DNA of 64,000 nt from Micropterus salmoides (GCF_014851395.1 NW_024041150.1:42469437-42533436), one strand, 5' to 3'; shown: positions 24,081-37,240, numbered from the stretch's first letter. Notes: generated by a model not told the origin, from the sequence alone. Translations and numbers: made by a program.

Positions 24081-25161
24081 CCACTTTTCAACACTTAGTG
24101 ACACCTTTATGTGTACTTATATCATGTAGATATATGCTTCTGAATGTATTTTGTACATCACTATCCCGCCCATTGATTCACAGAGGCCACGCCCCCTTGG
24201 TTACTGTTGCTATACATACATATACAATATGTATGTATATACAGTACATACGGTCATATAAAACCTGTTCTGCATGCACACTGATGTAGAAATATGTAGG
24301 CCTATTAGGTAGCTGGCTACAGTAAAGAATCTCATAAAGTCATCTGCTCTGCATAAAAGTTATTGTTAAAAATGCCAAAAACATTAGGAAATGTAACCTA
24401 CAACACTGACTGTCTTGAGGGTTACCAACTGATGTAGCTAGAGGGTACACAGTTAACTAGTCACGTATAAGCTATTTCTCTGTTGTTTGCATCTGTATTA
24501 TGACATTTCTGATGTGTTTGTTGTCAGAGCTGCTAAGAAGCTGACAGCAGAACCAGGTTAGAGCAGAAGGGGATGCAGGTTTAACGCTGGGCTGAGGGTG
24601 AATGAAGATGGTAACTAGGTTACAAATTAATCCTTAATAATTAAAAAAATAAATGAAAGGAAGAACAATAAATACATCTGTATCCGTAACCTGGATTTAA
24701 AACGGTTAACAAACACACAAACCGGACATTCATTTAAATACTGCCACCTGCTGGTAGAAAGGCGAAACCACATTAAATATGAATTTAATATTAAATATAG
24801 TGCTAACAGTAACAACTCTGCACACACAATAATTACCTAGGTTAAACTTCCAACTGTACACCAAACAATGCGTACATTAAACGTGACTCTTGCTGTTTAC
24901 ATGAAGAAATACACAATATTATACACACTGCATAATAAACTACTGTTGCTAACATATTTCTATCAGGTGCCTGGATGAATCTGTGGCATGTTGGTTTCAC
25001 CAGAAATATCACGTAAGGCGAAAAACAGGAAAACATGTGGCATTTTTAGATTGCCGCCGGAAATGCCGCAGATACCGCGTCAGATACTGCGACATCTCAA
25101 GCTTCCACCGGAAATGACCCTGGTAGCTGCGGATGATACTATTTTAACTTGCTGTCTCTCC

Positions 25162-28100
25162 ATGGATGCGTTAGTGATTCTGTTGGTTCTTCTGTCCCAA
25201 GCAGCTTCTGGTAAAAAATGAGCTTTTATTGTTTCATGTAGGCAGGAAAGTGTTTTAAAATAATGTCATCTTGTTGTAGAAAGTGTTTGTAGCAGAGCTG
25301 TGCGACATGGCGAACATCGGCGGTGTTTTTCCGCAGTGGGGGAAATAAAACCCACCAGAAACGGTATTAATAAAAACCCGGATCGCAGTGTTAATTAGGC
25401 TATTAGCCTGCTCTTCAGCGGCTTCCAGCTCAGAAACTTATTCGGACCTCCGGTTCTGGGCAGTTTATTGATTTCTATAGCTGAAGTATATCCAGCTGCT
25501 AGGCCGTCTGCGCACTTAGACTTCACCAAACACACCCAGGCTGCTTTCTCTGATAAGTTACAGCCAGACAGCAACAGATCAGATCTGGCTGTCTACCAGG
25601 GGTGGACTGGTAATCTGGCAAACCGGTGGGTCGGCCGGTGTAACGTAGTTTATTTATTTATATAACTGTCCTTTAAAAATAATAATAATAATAATAAACG
25701 ACCGGGCCATAGAGCACAGACTGCGGCCCGTTGGGTAAATTTTCTATTCTGACACTGGGCTGCCAATCTTACTAGCCCAAACCCCCTGTTTGCTACCAGG
25801 GCTGCAGTAGCTTCATTAGTGATTAGTGACTCTTTTGTCAGACTCGAGTCATCTAATCTCGTTCATTAAAATTAGTTATTAGTTCTTGGAAGAATGAACT
25901 TGCAATGTCACGAGCGCAACCACAAAACGCTGCTGACGTTTGAGACGATGAGTTCATGCTGATATTGCGCAAACCCCCAGCACAGAGGCCGCCTTCATTG
26001 CTCTAATTATTATAACAGCCAGGCTTCATCCACCAAAACAAAAAGCTCAGAATCTTGGGTTTATTGTAGGTTTTAACTTACCAAGATATATTTGCAAATA
26101 AATAAATAAAATAAAAGCAAATACTGTAACCACAACTCTACTGTACACTAGCAATGTAATGTCTATAATAATAATAAAGCAAAGTCCCCTCTCATACCAT
26201 TTCTGATCATTTTTTCCAAAGTTTCTCAAGACCAGAGTTATTCGTACTTATTCGCCAATATTCAACATCTACACAGTTGATTTCTCGCCTCAAACCTTCT
26301 CAGAAGTGGCTTTAGTGATGAAATAACGTATGAAAATAGTTAAAAACGTTTTATTCTGGACTCTCTCTCTCAGCTTCTTTCAGCCCCTCGCTTGAATACC
26401 AAAATGAATGCTGGGATATCTGTGCCGTCAAGTTCACACATGTTACCAACCGATGCATCCTCGGTAAAATGGGCGTCAAGAACACTTCGTGAATTTTAAC
26501 CGTTCTTGCCAAAATGCAAACTTGTGTACTAGGACAGTACTTGGGCCACAAAAGATGATATTTCACAAGAACACAAGAACAGACATGAACACGGATTGAG
26601 AAAGGCCCCAAGACCATTCACGCAAGTGTGAAAATGAACAAATTACTCCGTCACACTTCTCGTTCCTCCTGAGTCATAAGATTAGGTCAAATGAACGAAA
26701 CGTTCTTTGAACGACACAACACTAGCTTCAACATCAGCTGCAGTACCCGCCGTAGTGCAGGCACAGGCACTTGAAGGAGTGAAGGCTGGGTCACTAAAAT
26801 CGGTCAGACACCCCTCACCAATACCAGGGCTGTCACGCATTTTTCATCAATGAATTAATTTGGTGCCATATAGCAGAGTAAGAGTGTCTGTAACTGTCTC
26901 CTCACTGTACAGCGAGCCGCTAACAGCAGCTTTATGGTCTGAGCAAGCGCGTTAGCTGCTGCGTGCTAGTCAACAGCATTAACAAGCAAACTCCTTTTTG
27001 TAGTTTGACCGTGTCCTTTTCAGACATAGCTATATCATTACCTTCAGGGCATGTCTATCAAGTCAATTTACATACCGCACGCTCGCACACCCACACGCGC
27101 TTCAAAACATAGTCGGACTTGCCACCAGCAAGATTGCCCAGCAACATTGCTCAAAAAGTTGCCCGTCCTCCGCTGAAGGCTTGACCAATAGTATTTCAAT
27201 TTTGCGGTTATCGCGACAGCCCTAACCAAATACACCATCCTTCCATTTAAGGGCTCAGATTAGGGGTGTGACCATAAGACGTGACACTGCACAAGATTGG
27301 GGCCATGACAACAAGAGGAGAATATATTTTAATAGGCCTACTATTTAGAAAAAAGATTTATTGAAGCAATATTCGATAGGGGTTCTGGGGGATTTTGAGC
27401 ATTACACACTTAATTTCCTGCATCAGATTATGGTGGATATGTCTGGTTATATAAAGGGAAATTGAATGTAATGCAGTAATCAGTAGCTTATAATTTTTGT
27501 TTTTTTAAATATAGAAAATTATTCTATATTTCCATTGCATTGCAGGCTTATTGTGCAAATAAACCTTTTTCATAGCATTTTTATTTGTTAACTAACATTT
27601 CCTGCTGCTATTTTTCTGAACATTTTTAACAAATGCTTTCAAAAGGTGGTGGCTACGTGTCCCCAGCGTCCCCAGTGTAAATGACCCTCCCTCCCTGCTC
27701 GGGTAGCATGTAGCTGCAGCACCGGAGGCTGCAGTTTCAGGATGGAAATGCTTCTGCACTTACTGTTTCTCCAGCAGTCTTTTGGTGCAGGGGACAGTTG
27801 TTGTGAGTGTTGTTAGATCGACCATGTAGGCTCGAAATAACCTCTGATTACATTGTAGTCGTTCTCCTCCCGCGACCCATTTCGAGGCTCTTATAATGAT
27901 CTCCATTGCCATCGTGAAGGCCAATGGGGAGATGGTGCACCCAGCCGTGAAGCCTACTTCTAGCGTTTGCCAACTTGTGGTAAAGCCTGATGTTGTGATG
28001 CAAAACTGTAGATCCTGGAAGTAGTGTTTCACTAGAATTGTGATTGTGGTCGGTATTTTGTGGAAGAAATCAAAGGCAGCCCACAGAACTGAATGAGGAA

Positions 28101-29177
28101 CTGAACCATAGGCATTGGCCAGATCGAGGAACAGAAGCTCTAGAAGCTTCGAGTAGTAAAATCTTTTTATATAACAGGAAGTAAAGAAGTGCTGACTGCA
28201 GCAAGGATTAGGATTTTTATCAGTGAATCTCCTTTTCTGGATGCTCGGTAGTTTTAAAGCTCTGATTGGCTGTGTGAATGTTATTTATTCACGTCACAAT
28301 GTTGAAGCAGCTTCATGTCTCACAACAAGTCTTATAAACACTGTGGGAATAAAATCCTGTAACGTCTCCACAGTTGTGACTAATTATTGAATGTTCCCAT
28401 GATCTCAGGTGTGAAGAGGCCTTCTGTTTAAACAAAGATGTTCTCACTGTATCGTCCTGTGGAGTCCTTTTGAAATGTAATTACTTTTTCTCTCTGATGT
28501 TTTTATTGTTTTTAGATGTGGTACGAGTGAAACCTGGAGATGATGTCATTCTGCCATGTCGGGCTGGTAACGCCTCCATCAGAGCTGTAGAGTGGAGCAG
28601 ACCTGACCTGGAGCCAGAGACCGTCCTCTTTTACAGAGATGGACGCTCAGTTCCAACCCAGCAGCATCCATCCTTTAAGGACCGGGTGCAGCTGGTGGAC
28701 AGAGAGCTGAAGGACGGAGACGTGTCTTTAATTCTGAAGAACGTGAGCAGCAACGACGCTGGAACATACGAGTGTCGAGTTGCAGCAGGACGTTCAAGAC
28801 GTAAGAGAGCCATTATTAAGACTGAGCCAATCAGAATCATCCAGCTGGAGGTTTCAGGTGAGTTTGTGGAGGTCAGTGTGTCTGTGTGCCATGTTGTAGC
28901 TGCACTTTATTCCATGTTGATTCTGAGAGTCAAACATGAGGAATATAGAAGATATAGAAGAGTAAATGGAGGCTGTTCCACTGTTCACTCATTTCCTGAC
29001 TAATATGCACTTTGATCTTCAGGGTCCAACAGCGGAGACGTCGAGGTGGGAAACTACGGTCTTTACTACGGACTGGTAGCAGCTTTTGTTCTGGTTTGTT
29101 TAGCTGCTGTTGGATTGACTGTTGGCTGGAAATATAAAAGACATAAGAACAAGAAACCAGAACACTCTGCTGCTTAA
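25162..29177 (+). CDS. Gene C: single-IgV-domain membrane receptor, shortened tail
   Basis: Exons 25162-25210 (leader), 28516-28857 (V) and 29023-29177 (stalk, membrane, tail) all join in phase 1 to give 181 residues. The leader MDALVILLVLLSQAAS is intact and is the only in-frame one of three in the region. The V exon has the canonical Cys, Trp and NVSSNDAGTYEC, two NxS sites and SRRKR. The helix is LVAAFVLVCLAAVGLTVGW. The tail ends HSAA then TAA; a single G-to-T difference from its paralogues (GAA to TAA) removes the last residues (EAVNDQL-type end). Intron 1 is 3.3 kb because of inserted repeats, including a LINE RT fragment. Linking this leader to this V exon is inference from phase, order and strand. 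Inverted partner of gene D. Confidence 0.72.
25597..25800 (+). repeat. Dispersed repeat with AAT microsatellite
   Basis: GGGGTGGACTGGTAATCTGG opens a segment typical of a fish interspersed repeat, with (AAT)n at about 25678-25697. A distant relative is seen inverted around 23440-23530. It lies in intron 1 of gene C. Confidence 0.4.
27240..27690 (-). repeat. Dispersed repeat, inverted partner of 23570-24080
   Basis: Shares GCTCAGATTAGGGG, CTTAATTTCCTGCAT and AACAAATGCTTTCAAAA with the partner in opposite orientation. Lies in intron 1 of gene C. Confidence 0.6.
27760..28160 (-). mobile_element. LINE reverse transcriptase fragment
   Basis: Reading leftward: LELLFLDLANAYGSVPHSVL (RT block A), then KHYFQDLQFC, LEVGFTAGCTISPLAFTMAM (block B), then RAYMVDLTTLTTTVPCTKRL (block C, with the second-position D of YMDD changed to V). 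This is the palm of the same fish LINE family whose C-terminal end lies at 4690-4960. Inactivated by the block C change and by truncation. Confidence 0.8.
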
Positions 29178-29326
29178 GAAGCAGTGAACGACCAGTTATT
29201 CTGATCTCTTTCCACCACATGTTTAATACATTTAACATGATTTTCATTCTTTCTGTTGTGAACGTGGAAGTTTGAGGCTCTCCACCGTGATAATCTGCAT
29301 CATCAGTTTAAACTCATAATTTTCCC

Positions 29327-29470
29327 CTTCATGAATTGCTACCTTATCGTGGTGGAGGGGTTTGCGTGCCCGTTGATTCTGGGAGTCGTCTTATCTGCAT
29401 ATCAGCTTTGGTCTAAAGACAAATTGGTCCCAGAGACGGATCAGACTAAATGCAATTCAAATATACACCG
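29327..29470 (+). mobile_element. LINE-like relic 3' of gene C
   Basis: Same element and same relative position as 8185-8330 (gene B) and 48650-48790 (gene D, inverted). Confidence 0.6.
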
Positions 29471-29648
29471 TTGGCCAGGGATGGGAAAAAGTACTACAAT
29501 ATTCTTCTTAAGTAAAGAAAACTTGCTTAAACTGCACTCAGATACAAACAAAACGTAGATCAGTTAAAATCTGCTCTCAGTAAATGATGAAGATGTTATA
29601 TGATAATGTCATGTGATTTGACTCTTAAATCAAAGACCAGCTTTCCAA

Positions 29649-29654
29649 AATAAA
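29649..29654 (+). terminator. Candidate polyadenylation signal of gene C
   Basis: AATAAA about 470 bases after the stop; the mirror-image signal exists 3' of gene D at 48450-48455 on the minus strand. Confidence 0.35.
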
Positions 29655-31985
29655 GTGCATTAACATGTCAGTGTTCACAGTGGAACATTTATTTTCTATA
29701 GACGCACTCTGCAGCCTGTTCATCCCACTAATGATCAGTTATAAATATCCAACCAGCTTCCTCTGTAGCCTCGCTGGAATTAACCAGAAAAGAGACAAAA
29801 CTCTGACGATCAAACAAAAATGTCTGACAGTAAATAAAAAGAGCTGTGGACACTGCAGCAGGTGCAACACGCTTCATTAAGCTACATTTAATAAGCTGCA
29901 ACTTAAACAGCAGAATAAAGCATCAATAAGGCAGCACAGAGATCTAGAGACAATATAAACTCCACAGCAGCTGCAGCAGATACAAATACTGAGGTACAAG
30001 TAAATATCAGATATTTTAAAAACAATCAGACTATAAAAGTACTTTGTTACAGTAAGGAGAGTAAATGTAGCTGGTTGCTTGCAGCCTCAGCACTGATGTA
30101 TCACAGGGAGCTTCATGAACAGATTAACCAGCTGAGTTGTTGTTTTAGCTTGATATAATAGGTGAGTTCGAGATGACGGCGGCTGACTTTCGGTGATTTG
30201 ATAGTGTAACGTGAGCAGCAGGGGCGGGGAATAAAAACGGCGTCGTCAACTCGGGCAAATTCTACCTGCATCAGCTACTGTGAGCTGAGATCAATGATCT
30301 CGCGCACACACACAGAGGCAGGGCCGTGCAGAGACCTTTGGAAGGGCAGGTGCTCAAAGTATAAACGGCCACATGGAACAAGGATTTAAATAGGGCTGTT
30401 CTCAAAATATCGATACAGAAATATATTGTTATGTATTCCTTGATTATATGTGTATACAGATGCTTCCGTATCGATACATCAACAAATGCTTTGACACAGT
30501 TTTGAAAAAGAAACACAGGGAACAACCCAGATCTAGCTTTAAAACACGGTGGGCTGACATAACTTACAGGGAACAGTAGCTGTTGAGGGGCTGCTGGGGA
30601 TGTTGCTGCTGCTTTGGTTGCTGCTGCTACTACTGGAGGTGATCTGTGACTAGAGATATTATAACAAACATAGGAGATATATAAGCTGATGAAACAAATA
30701 TGTGACCATGACGAGATGTAAAGATTGCTGACAGTATTTGGGACCGGCTCACTATGACTGAGCTGCTGCAGCTGCAGCCGCTGCCAAGGCTGACTGCTAC
30801 GAGAAAATAAGAGCTCACAGAGACTGCTGCACACCGAGAGCTGCAGGGAGAGGAAATAAGATACCAGATTCAAAAGAGTGTGGGAAATAATCTGGGAAGG
30901 AAACAGTACTGGGAGAAAGGACTAGGTTAGCCAAGGCAGGAGTAAGAGTGAGACACATCTATAGACAGGTGTGTGTGTGTGTGTGTGTGTGTAGGCAATA
31001 TTGTGATAATGATTTTATATATTACATTGTGAATCTGAGAAATATTTGGATTTTGATTGACTATATGTCTAATCATAAATCTAAATAAACTGTGTGTGTT
31101 CTTTCTGTTGGCTCATTATAACCATGACAGAGCAGCATTCACCTTTCACATTAACATTTCATACCTTTGTCTGAAATCTAATAGGGCCATTTCTTCTTCA
31201 CTCTTTACTTTGATGTCAGGAATGTTATTTATTTTATATTGACACAGACATTATTACATGTATTTCCAGTTATTTAGTTCATAGATTTGCTATCTATTCA
31301 AATACTGTTCTGATTTGAATGATCATTTGAAAAAGGGCTGATAAGTAGGCTATAATTCGGAGTAATAAACCTGTTTTAACAATGTTGTTATAATTATTGT
31401 GAGGCACACTACGTTTTTAATTAAGTTACTGTAATAATCTAGTTGAAGTGAAAGGTTTTTAGTCAAATTACATAAAAAATACCAGACCTCGCCACGTCCG
31501 TGAAACTTTCTCCCTCAAACCGCAAGAAGGAAGTGAACAGAGCACCTTTTGTTTATCTGTGTGTAGAAGCAACGTCAGCTGTCGGCGCAGTGTTAGTCGG
31601 CAGCTGACGTTACTTCTACACGCAGCAATATACAACTACTGTGCTGCTCTCTTTGCGTCTTTCTTGTAAAATAAATCAAACAACCCACAACAAGCACACT
31701 GAGGTAAACCTCTCTCACCGGCGGGATCACAGATGTAGTCAGAGCTGCTGAACCACTAACGGTGTCTCGTCCCGGATGAGGTCATCAGATGAAAGGTCAT
31801 TGTTTACGGTGAAATTATTATTCATTCATTTTACCAATAGTTTGATTCAGCAGGCCTTCACAAAAGGACCTTTACAAATAAAAAAAATAATTAATTAAAT
31901 TTGTCATTGACAAAAGGGCACTTTGGGCATCAAAGGGCAAAAGGGCAGGTGCTCAAGCACCCATAGCACCCCCCTCTGCAGTTAT
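29655..31985. other. Intergenic between gene C and the second gap
   Basis: The first part (to about 30190) is mirrored 3' of gene D at 47890-48430. From about 30190 to 31985 the mirror has no counterpart, so this is an insertion here or a deletion there. A (GT)n tract lies at 30969-30992. The open frame 30271-30873 (minus) has no recognisable family and I do not call it. Confidence 0.5.
31561..31621. repeat. Short perfect-looking hairpin
   Basis: GTGTAGAAGCAACGTCAGCT (31561-31580, plus G) pairs with 31601-31621 over 21 bases with one mismatch, around a 19-base loop. Could be the fused ends of a MITE or a structured RNA; nothing shows which. Confidence 0.7.
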
Positions 31986-32099
31986 AGGGTTATATGAAGA
32001 GTTATCCACAGAAAGAAACTACTACTCACCACAGCCACTGTTGCCATTTCCTAATTTAGCGTGATTTAGACGTGCAAATATTGATAGTGGTGGATATTT

Positions 32100-32780
32100 T
32101 GATGGAACATTTGATGGACTTTTTTTAATGTTTTGTATAAATCAGTCACTGCTGCCGGCTTCTGTTCTAACTGTGTAATCTGTGATTACAGTGAATAAAG
32201 TGAAAGTATTTTTACAGTAAGCTGCTAACTTTTGTGTCTCCATTCATTTCTAAAAGTGGATATTTACAAAATGATCGATACAGGTAAACATGTTGTGTTC
32301 ATTTTTACAGATGTTACAGTTTGATAGTCCAGCAGGTTCTGGTGTCGGTCCATCAGGAGGTCTGAGCTCTCATGGAAGCAGTAAAATCCTGCATCTGTGG
32401 GGGGTCACTAATTCATTTACCAACAACCATTATTTCTAATCATATATGTATTTTCACTGATATTATTATTGACATTAATAAGAAACAGGCTAAAATGAAC
32501 TATGCTGCGCACCACATGAACGTCATTACAACATGATTAATAATAATTAATGAGACCATGAAGGGCGGGTTTGTGTCTCTCCTTGAGCAGTAGTCTTTGT
32601 TGGTTTATTTCAGGCTTTTGAAACTTAAACTTTGTTGCAGTATTTCACACATCTGGGGCAAGTAGTGTGCTGCTGTGTGACCACGTAATGAGCAATGAAG
32701 TCTCTGTCTGTCCAGACTTCTGTTATTTATTTATTTACTAATCTCAGCCGGTAACGTTCGTTATACTACAGACCCCCACG
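32100..32780 (+). repeat. Low-copy block found three times in the window
   Basis: Reappears inverted at about 51150-51860 and, partly, at 52190-52740. Includes CATTATTTCTAATCATATAT, a TTTTTTTAATGTTTTGTATA word and the SINE-flanking sequence. No ORF. Confidence 0.7.
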
Positions 32781-32895
32781 AGGCTCAAGTTGTAGTCCAG
32801 TTCCCACAGGTGTCAGTTTTTCCTGTTAAATTCAGCTGATAGCAGTAAAATGCCAAAGTAATATTACAACTCTTCAAAGAGAAGTTATGAATGAG

Positions 32896-32898
<3 letters not shown>

Positions 32899-32931
<33 letters not shown>
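32899..32931 (+). repeat. (TG)n microsatellite running into a gap
   Basis: Pure TG repeat that stops at the first N; the repeat probably broke the assembly. Confidence 0.9.
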
Positions 32932-33431
32932 NNNNNNNNNNNNNNNNNNNNNNNNNNNNNNNNNNNNNNNNNNNNNNNNNNNNNNNNNNNNNNNNNNNNN
33001 NNNNNNNNNNNNNNNNNNNNNNNNNNNNNNNNNNNNNNNNNNNNNNNNNNNNNNNNNNNNNNNNNNNNNNNNNNNNNNNNNNNNNNNNNNNNNNNNNNNN
33101 NNNNNNNNNNNNNNNNNNNNNNNNNNNNNNNNNNNNNNNNNNNNNNNNNNNNNNNNNNNNNNNNNNNNNNNNNNNNNNNNNNNNNNNNNNNNNNNNNNNN
33201 NNNNNNNNNNNNNNNNNNNNNNNNNNNNNNNNNNNNNNNNNNNNNNNNNNNNNNNNNNNNNNNNNNNNNNNNNNNNNNNNNNNNNNNNNNNNNNNNNNNN
33301 NNNNNNNNNNNNNNNNNNNNNNNNNNNNNNNNNNNNNNNNNNNNNNNNNNNNNNNNNNNNNNNNNNNNNNNNNNNNNNNNNNNNNNNNNNNNNNNNNNNN
33401 NNNNNNNNNNNNNNNNNNNNNNNNNNNNNNN
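32932..33431. other. Assembly gap, 500 N
   Basis: Exactly 500 undetermined bases, placeholder size. The sequence right of it is the outer part of the left palindrome arm. Confidence 0.98.
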
Positions 33432-35410
33432 AACCCTTTAGCTGTGTTTTTGAATACGTAGGGCTCTGCGCTCAAATCAAGAATAAATACGCAACATCCT
33501 GTTAGACTTTTTGAAAATAAAAACTAGAAGTTATTTATTATTCATTCAGTCTGTAGCAACATCACCTTTACTGTCTGTACTTCTGTCTGGATATTGTGTC
33601 GAGGCAGATGGCCGCCCGCCCTGAGCCGTGGTTCTGCTCGAGGTTTCTGCCTCTTAAAGGGAAGTTTTTCTTTGCCTCTTGGCTCTTGGTGGGAATTGTT
33701 GGGTTTCTGTAAATAACAGAAACAGTGTTCAACTTGTTCCATTTTCCACTCAAAATAATCACTGCTTCTGGCACCATCTGGCTCACTCCTAACACAACCA
33801 ACAGAGCTGCTGTAGGGCGCCGCCCTCTGTTGGAAAGTGTTTTAAATTACAATTAATATTTAACAATAACATGTGGTATTTAATATCAATCATTATGGCT
33901 CTTGGAGAAATTCTGCAGTAGCTTCCTGTTTGTCTGTCAGCAGTCAGTGCAGCAGCTGAGCCAATCACTGACTGAACAATGACAGTCTACTATGATCCTC
34001 GTAAGGGGAGCTCTGCTGTTATTGTTATGATGAGTCGTGGCTTACAACTATTTCAAACACTGTGTTTGATTATATTCGGGGGGGGGCATTAAATCAGCAA
34101 GGGTGACGCTGTGATTGGATCACTAGCTGCTGACGCATCTCAGTGGCTTACACTCTCACTGGATCTTGTTACAGTTCTTACTACAGGCCTGTAGTAAGTC
34201 CAAAAACATGATTACATAATTAACAAACTGTTCTGATGGGTGGGGTGGAGGCAGGTTGGAGGACCCAAAACGCAGGACGCAAGGCAGAGGAGGAACAGCT
34301 GAATGGAGTTTAATACAAACTAAAGGCGAGCACTTACAAGCAGAGTGGCTGATCAATAGAGTCCAAAAACAGGTTATCCAAACAGAAATCCAAAGGTACA
34401 GGGTGACAAAACAAGCAGGCTGGTTACAGGAAGGCAGAGAGTATACACACGACAGACTGAGGGGTAACATGACAATGACCTGACAAAGACTGAACAGAAA
34501 GACCCACTATATACCAGGGATAACGAGCAGGGCGGGAGCAACACAGGTGACAGACATGAGGCTAACGAGGGAGGCAGAGAGACAGCAAGCAGGCTGAAGA
34601 CAGAACTGAACTGAGCAGATTGGAGGGCGACCAGACGGGCGATGGCGAGGGTAGAGACCCTCTGGAGGCCTGGCAGGAGGTCTGCAAAAAGACTGGAGAC
34701 CAAGACCCGAGTCTGATGGCTGAAGTGCAAGAAAAGAGAGCAGCAACAGGTCAACTGGATTGGAGGCTGGCGATAGCTGCTGCAGTCCAGTGACGGGGCA
34801 GAAGGTCACTGCAACTCAGCAGAGTCGGGTTTTGTTGGAGTGCCGTAGTGACAGAAAGCTGCTGTAGCTGAACAGAGTCAGAAAGCTGCTTTGGCTCAGG
34901 AGCAGGGAGAATCTGCAGCTCTTGGGTTGGGGAGTGCTGCAATGCTGGCTGAGCTGCCGACCAGGCGCAGGAAAACGGGAAACAGGAAAACTGGGGGAAC
35001 CTTTGAGGTACTGGACAACATGGTCTCAGGGGTGCTTTTCAACTGAATCTCTGGAGAGCAGCGGCGAGGATGAGCAGCAGGGCAGCGGAGGCTCTCCGGT
35101 GAAGAGAGGCTGAATGGTTCAGTGGCGTCAGGAGCCATGGCGACCAGGTCTCTTCTTGTGGCCTCCACGGGAACCCAGTGAAAGTATCCAGGTGAATCCT
35201 CTCAAAAGGCGAATTGGATGTGAAGGTGGCGAGCGGCCAAGGTGCATGCTGGTTGTTCAGAATGTAGACAGACGGGCAGGCAGGGAAGCAGACAGGTAGC
35301 AGGCAGCTGAGGTACTAGCTTTCTTAAACTTAACCAAGGAGCTTTGGTGTCTGAACCTAAACACAATGTGGTGAATCATGTAGTGGCCTGACCTGTAGTG
35401 TAAAACCCTG
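33432..35410 (+). repeat. Left arm of a large inverted repeat
   Basis: The segment is repeated in reverse complement at 44163-45992, with small indels. It contains an L2-like 3' UTR fragment (33590-33720) and a repeat of the 'GAGGACCCAAAACGCAGGAC' type (34240-34600), followed by a GC-rich CAG/CTG-rich part (34600-35300). Open frames there are repeat-derived and mirrored in the other arm. Confidence 0.9.
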
Positions 35411-36274
35411 AAAAGGGGAGCAGCTGAATGAAAGACGCACGGACACAAACTTTCCTCAGATCATGAGTCTTTTACTCCCATTCACGTTAGCATTACACAT
35501 TATTTCCATCAGTTTAACTGTGCACCCACAGATAGACCTGCTGGAAGGATCTTGCTCAGACCGAACTCAGAAAGACTCAGTTTTAAGTGGAAACAGTTTC
35601 CTACTGTGCTCGCTGTTAGACCAGACACTCAGATAGAAATGTAACTTTCTTATATTTCCATGAATTTAACAGACTTATCTTTATTATCATTTCTGCAGGT
35701 AGAGGATTTCATTTTAATCTGACCAATCTTTCACACAAAAGTTCACACTGAGGCTACATTATATTTAGTGAGTTTACAGAGATCAGCTCTTCATACAAAG
35801 AACATTTTCAAAATAAAACAGCAACAATGCTCGACTTGCTGTTCTCTCCGTGTAGACCATCGTGTTCCTGTATCGGGACAGCTGAGCTCTCGTCCTGGTC
35901 TGATCTGAGGTCATTATCATTGTTACCACATCGACACTTTCCATAGGCTAAAAGTTAAGACTAGTTTAACTTAATTAAAGGACAGGACTGTCTGCCCAGC
36001 CTGCTGTTGTGTCTGTGTCCTCTTGCAGTCCAAAGACATTCAGCCTGTATGACTGATCATGAAACCCATTTCCTGCTAACTGCATGACAGAAAACCACAG
36101 CAATGATACAGACAGAAGAAGGAGGTGGGTTTTAGTAGGTGAGTGGTAAACGTTAAGTGTTGATCTCAGATGACCAAGCTTTAAAATGGAGGATCATCTT
36201 TACTGTGGCTGCTGGGTAAGTAACATTTTACTTACTGTCTGAATGTTTGTCTCCACGTTGTCTGAAAGATTAGA

Positions 36275-36465
36275 CATTTCTGGTGAGGCGGTGATGGAGC
36301 AGTGGATGATACGCATGCCTTTGGTGTGAGAGACCCGGGTTAAATTCCCCACTTTGTCCACCAATGTGTCCCTGAGCAAGACACTTAACCGCTAGTTGTT
36401 CCATTTATAGCAATTGTAAGTTGCTTTGGATAAAAGTGTCAGCTAAAATGAATAAATGTAATGTT
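36275..36465 (+). mobile_element. tRNA-derived SINE in FcR-like intron 1
   Basis: GGTGATGGAGCAGTGGATGA, GGGTTAAATTCCCC, GAGCAAGACACTTAACCGC and GGATAAAAGTGTCAGC mark the same family as 15871-16056. Mirrored in the second FcR-like copy, so older than that duplication. Confidence 0.8.
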
Positions 36466-37039
36466 TTGGAGAGCAGCAGCGAGTTACAGAGTGAATAACA
36501 TGAAAACATCATATACATATTAGCTAAGACAAGAGAGCAGAGCCTTTTTAGTGTTTGTTTAACCCTTTGCTGCCTGCATGCACACATTGAGCAGATAAAT
36601 GGGCTCACTTTTCTGCACAGCTCCTCTGCTTTTACTCACTGCTGCTCTGTTTGTGGAAATTGATCCAAAAAGCACTGAATGTGTTAAATGAATATAATTT
36701 GTTGTTGACAAATCTATTGTCAACATGTGGCTGTTTTCTGTTCACTACAAGCAGGTTGTTCTGTATAAAGTCCAGATGTCTTGTTTCATGTAAAACCTCA
36801 AACCAACCTGAGTGTGATTTCTCTTTAGTGCTGACCTCACTGCTGAGCTGCACAACAAACCAAGGTGAGAAAACTTCTTCTGTCACAGCTGAAAAGTTAT
36901 TCATTCTCTGATAGAACAGTTAGTGTTTAGGACAGTGTTGTGGAGGGAAACAGCCACTTTACAAATGCAATAAAACACTGAATGCAGTTTTGATGCCACA
37001 TGGAGCCAGATCTTGCTGCTTTTTACTTTTATTTAGCCT

Positions 37040-37240
37040 CTCTTTTGCAGGAAGGCCCTGATCACATTCACTATGGCCACTGGGGCAGTTGAGGTTAAGG
37101 GCTTTGCTCAAGGGCACCTCGGTGTTAGTAAATGAGGGAGAGCAAGCTATGCTTGTTCACTTTTCCAAACCCAGATTTATCCTACACCGGCCGAGGATTT
37201 GAACCAGCGACCTGCCGGTAACATGCCCATTTCTCTAACC
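37040..37240 (-). mobile_element. tRNA-derived SINE, split by a hAT insertion
   Basis: In reverse complement it gives GTCGCTGGTTCAAATCC (B box) after GAGAAATGGGCATGTTACCG. Its remaining end lies beyond the hAT-like element at 38219-38245. Confidence 0.7.

Noticed and set aside
28470..28515. Read-through of the gene C acceptor region giving MFLLFLDVV as an unspliced leader
   Set aside because: The acceptor is a normal T-rich tract with TTTTTAG and the other copies do not keep the frame; a proper leader exists upstream.
30271..30873. 200-codon Ser/Cys-rich minus-strand frame
   Set aside because: No family signature, low-complexity composition, and the surrounding segment is absent from the mirrored region.
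13486..33000. CRISPR-like or other regular arrays
   Set aside because: Only simple microsatellites were seen; no evenly spaced repeats with unique spacers.
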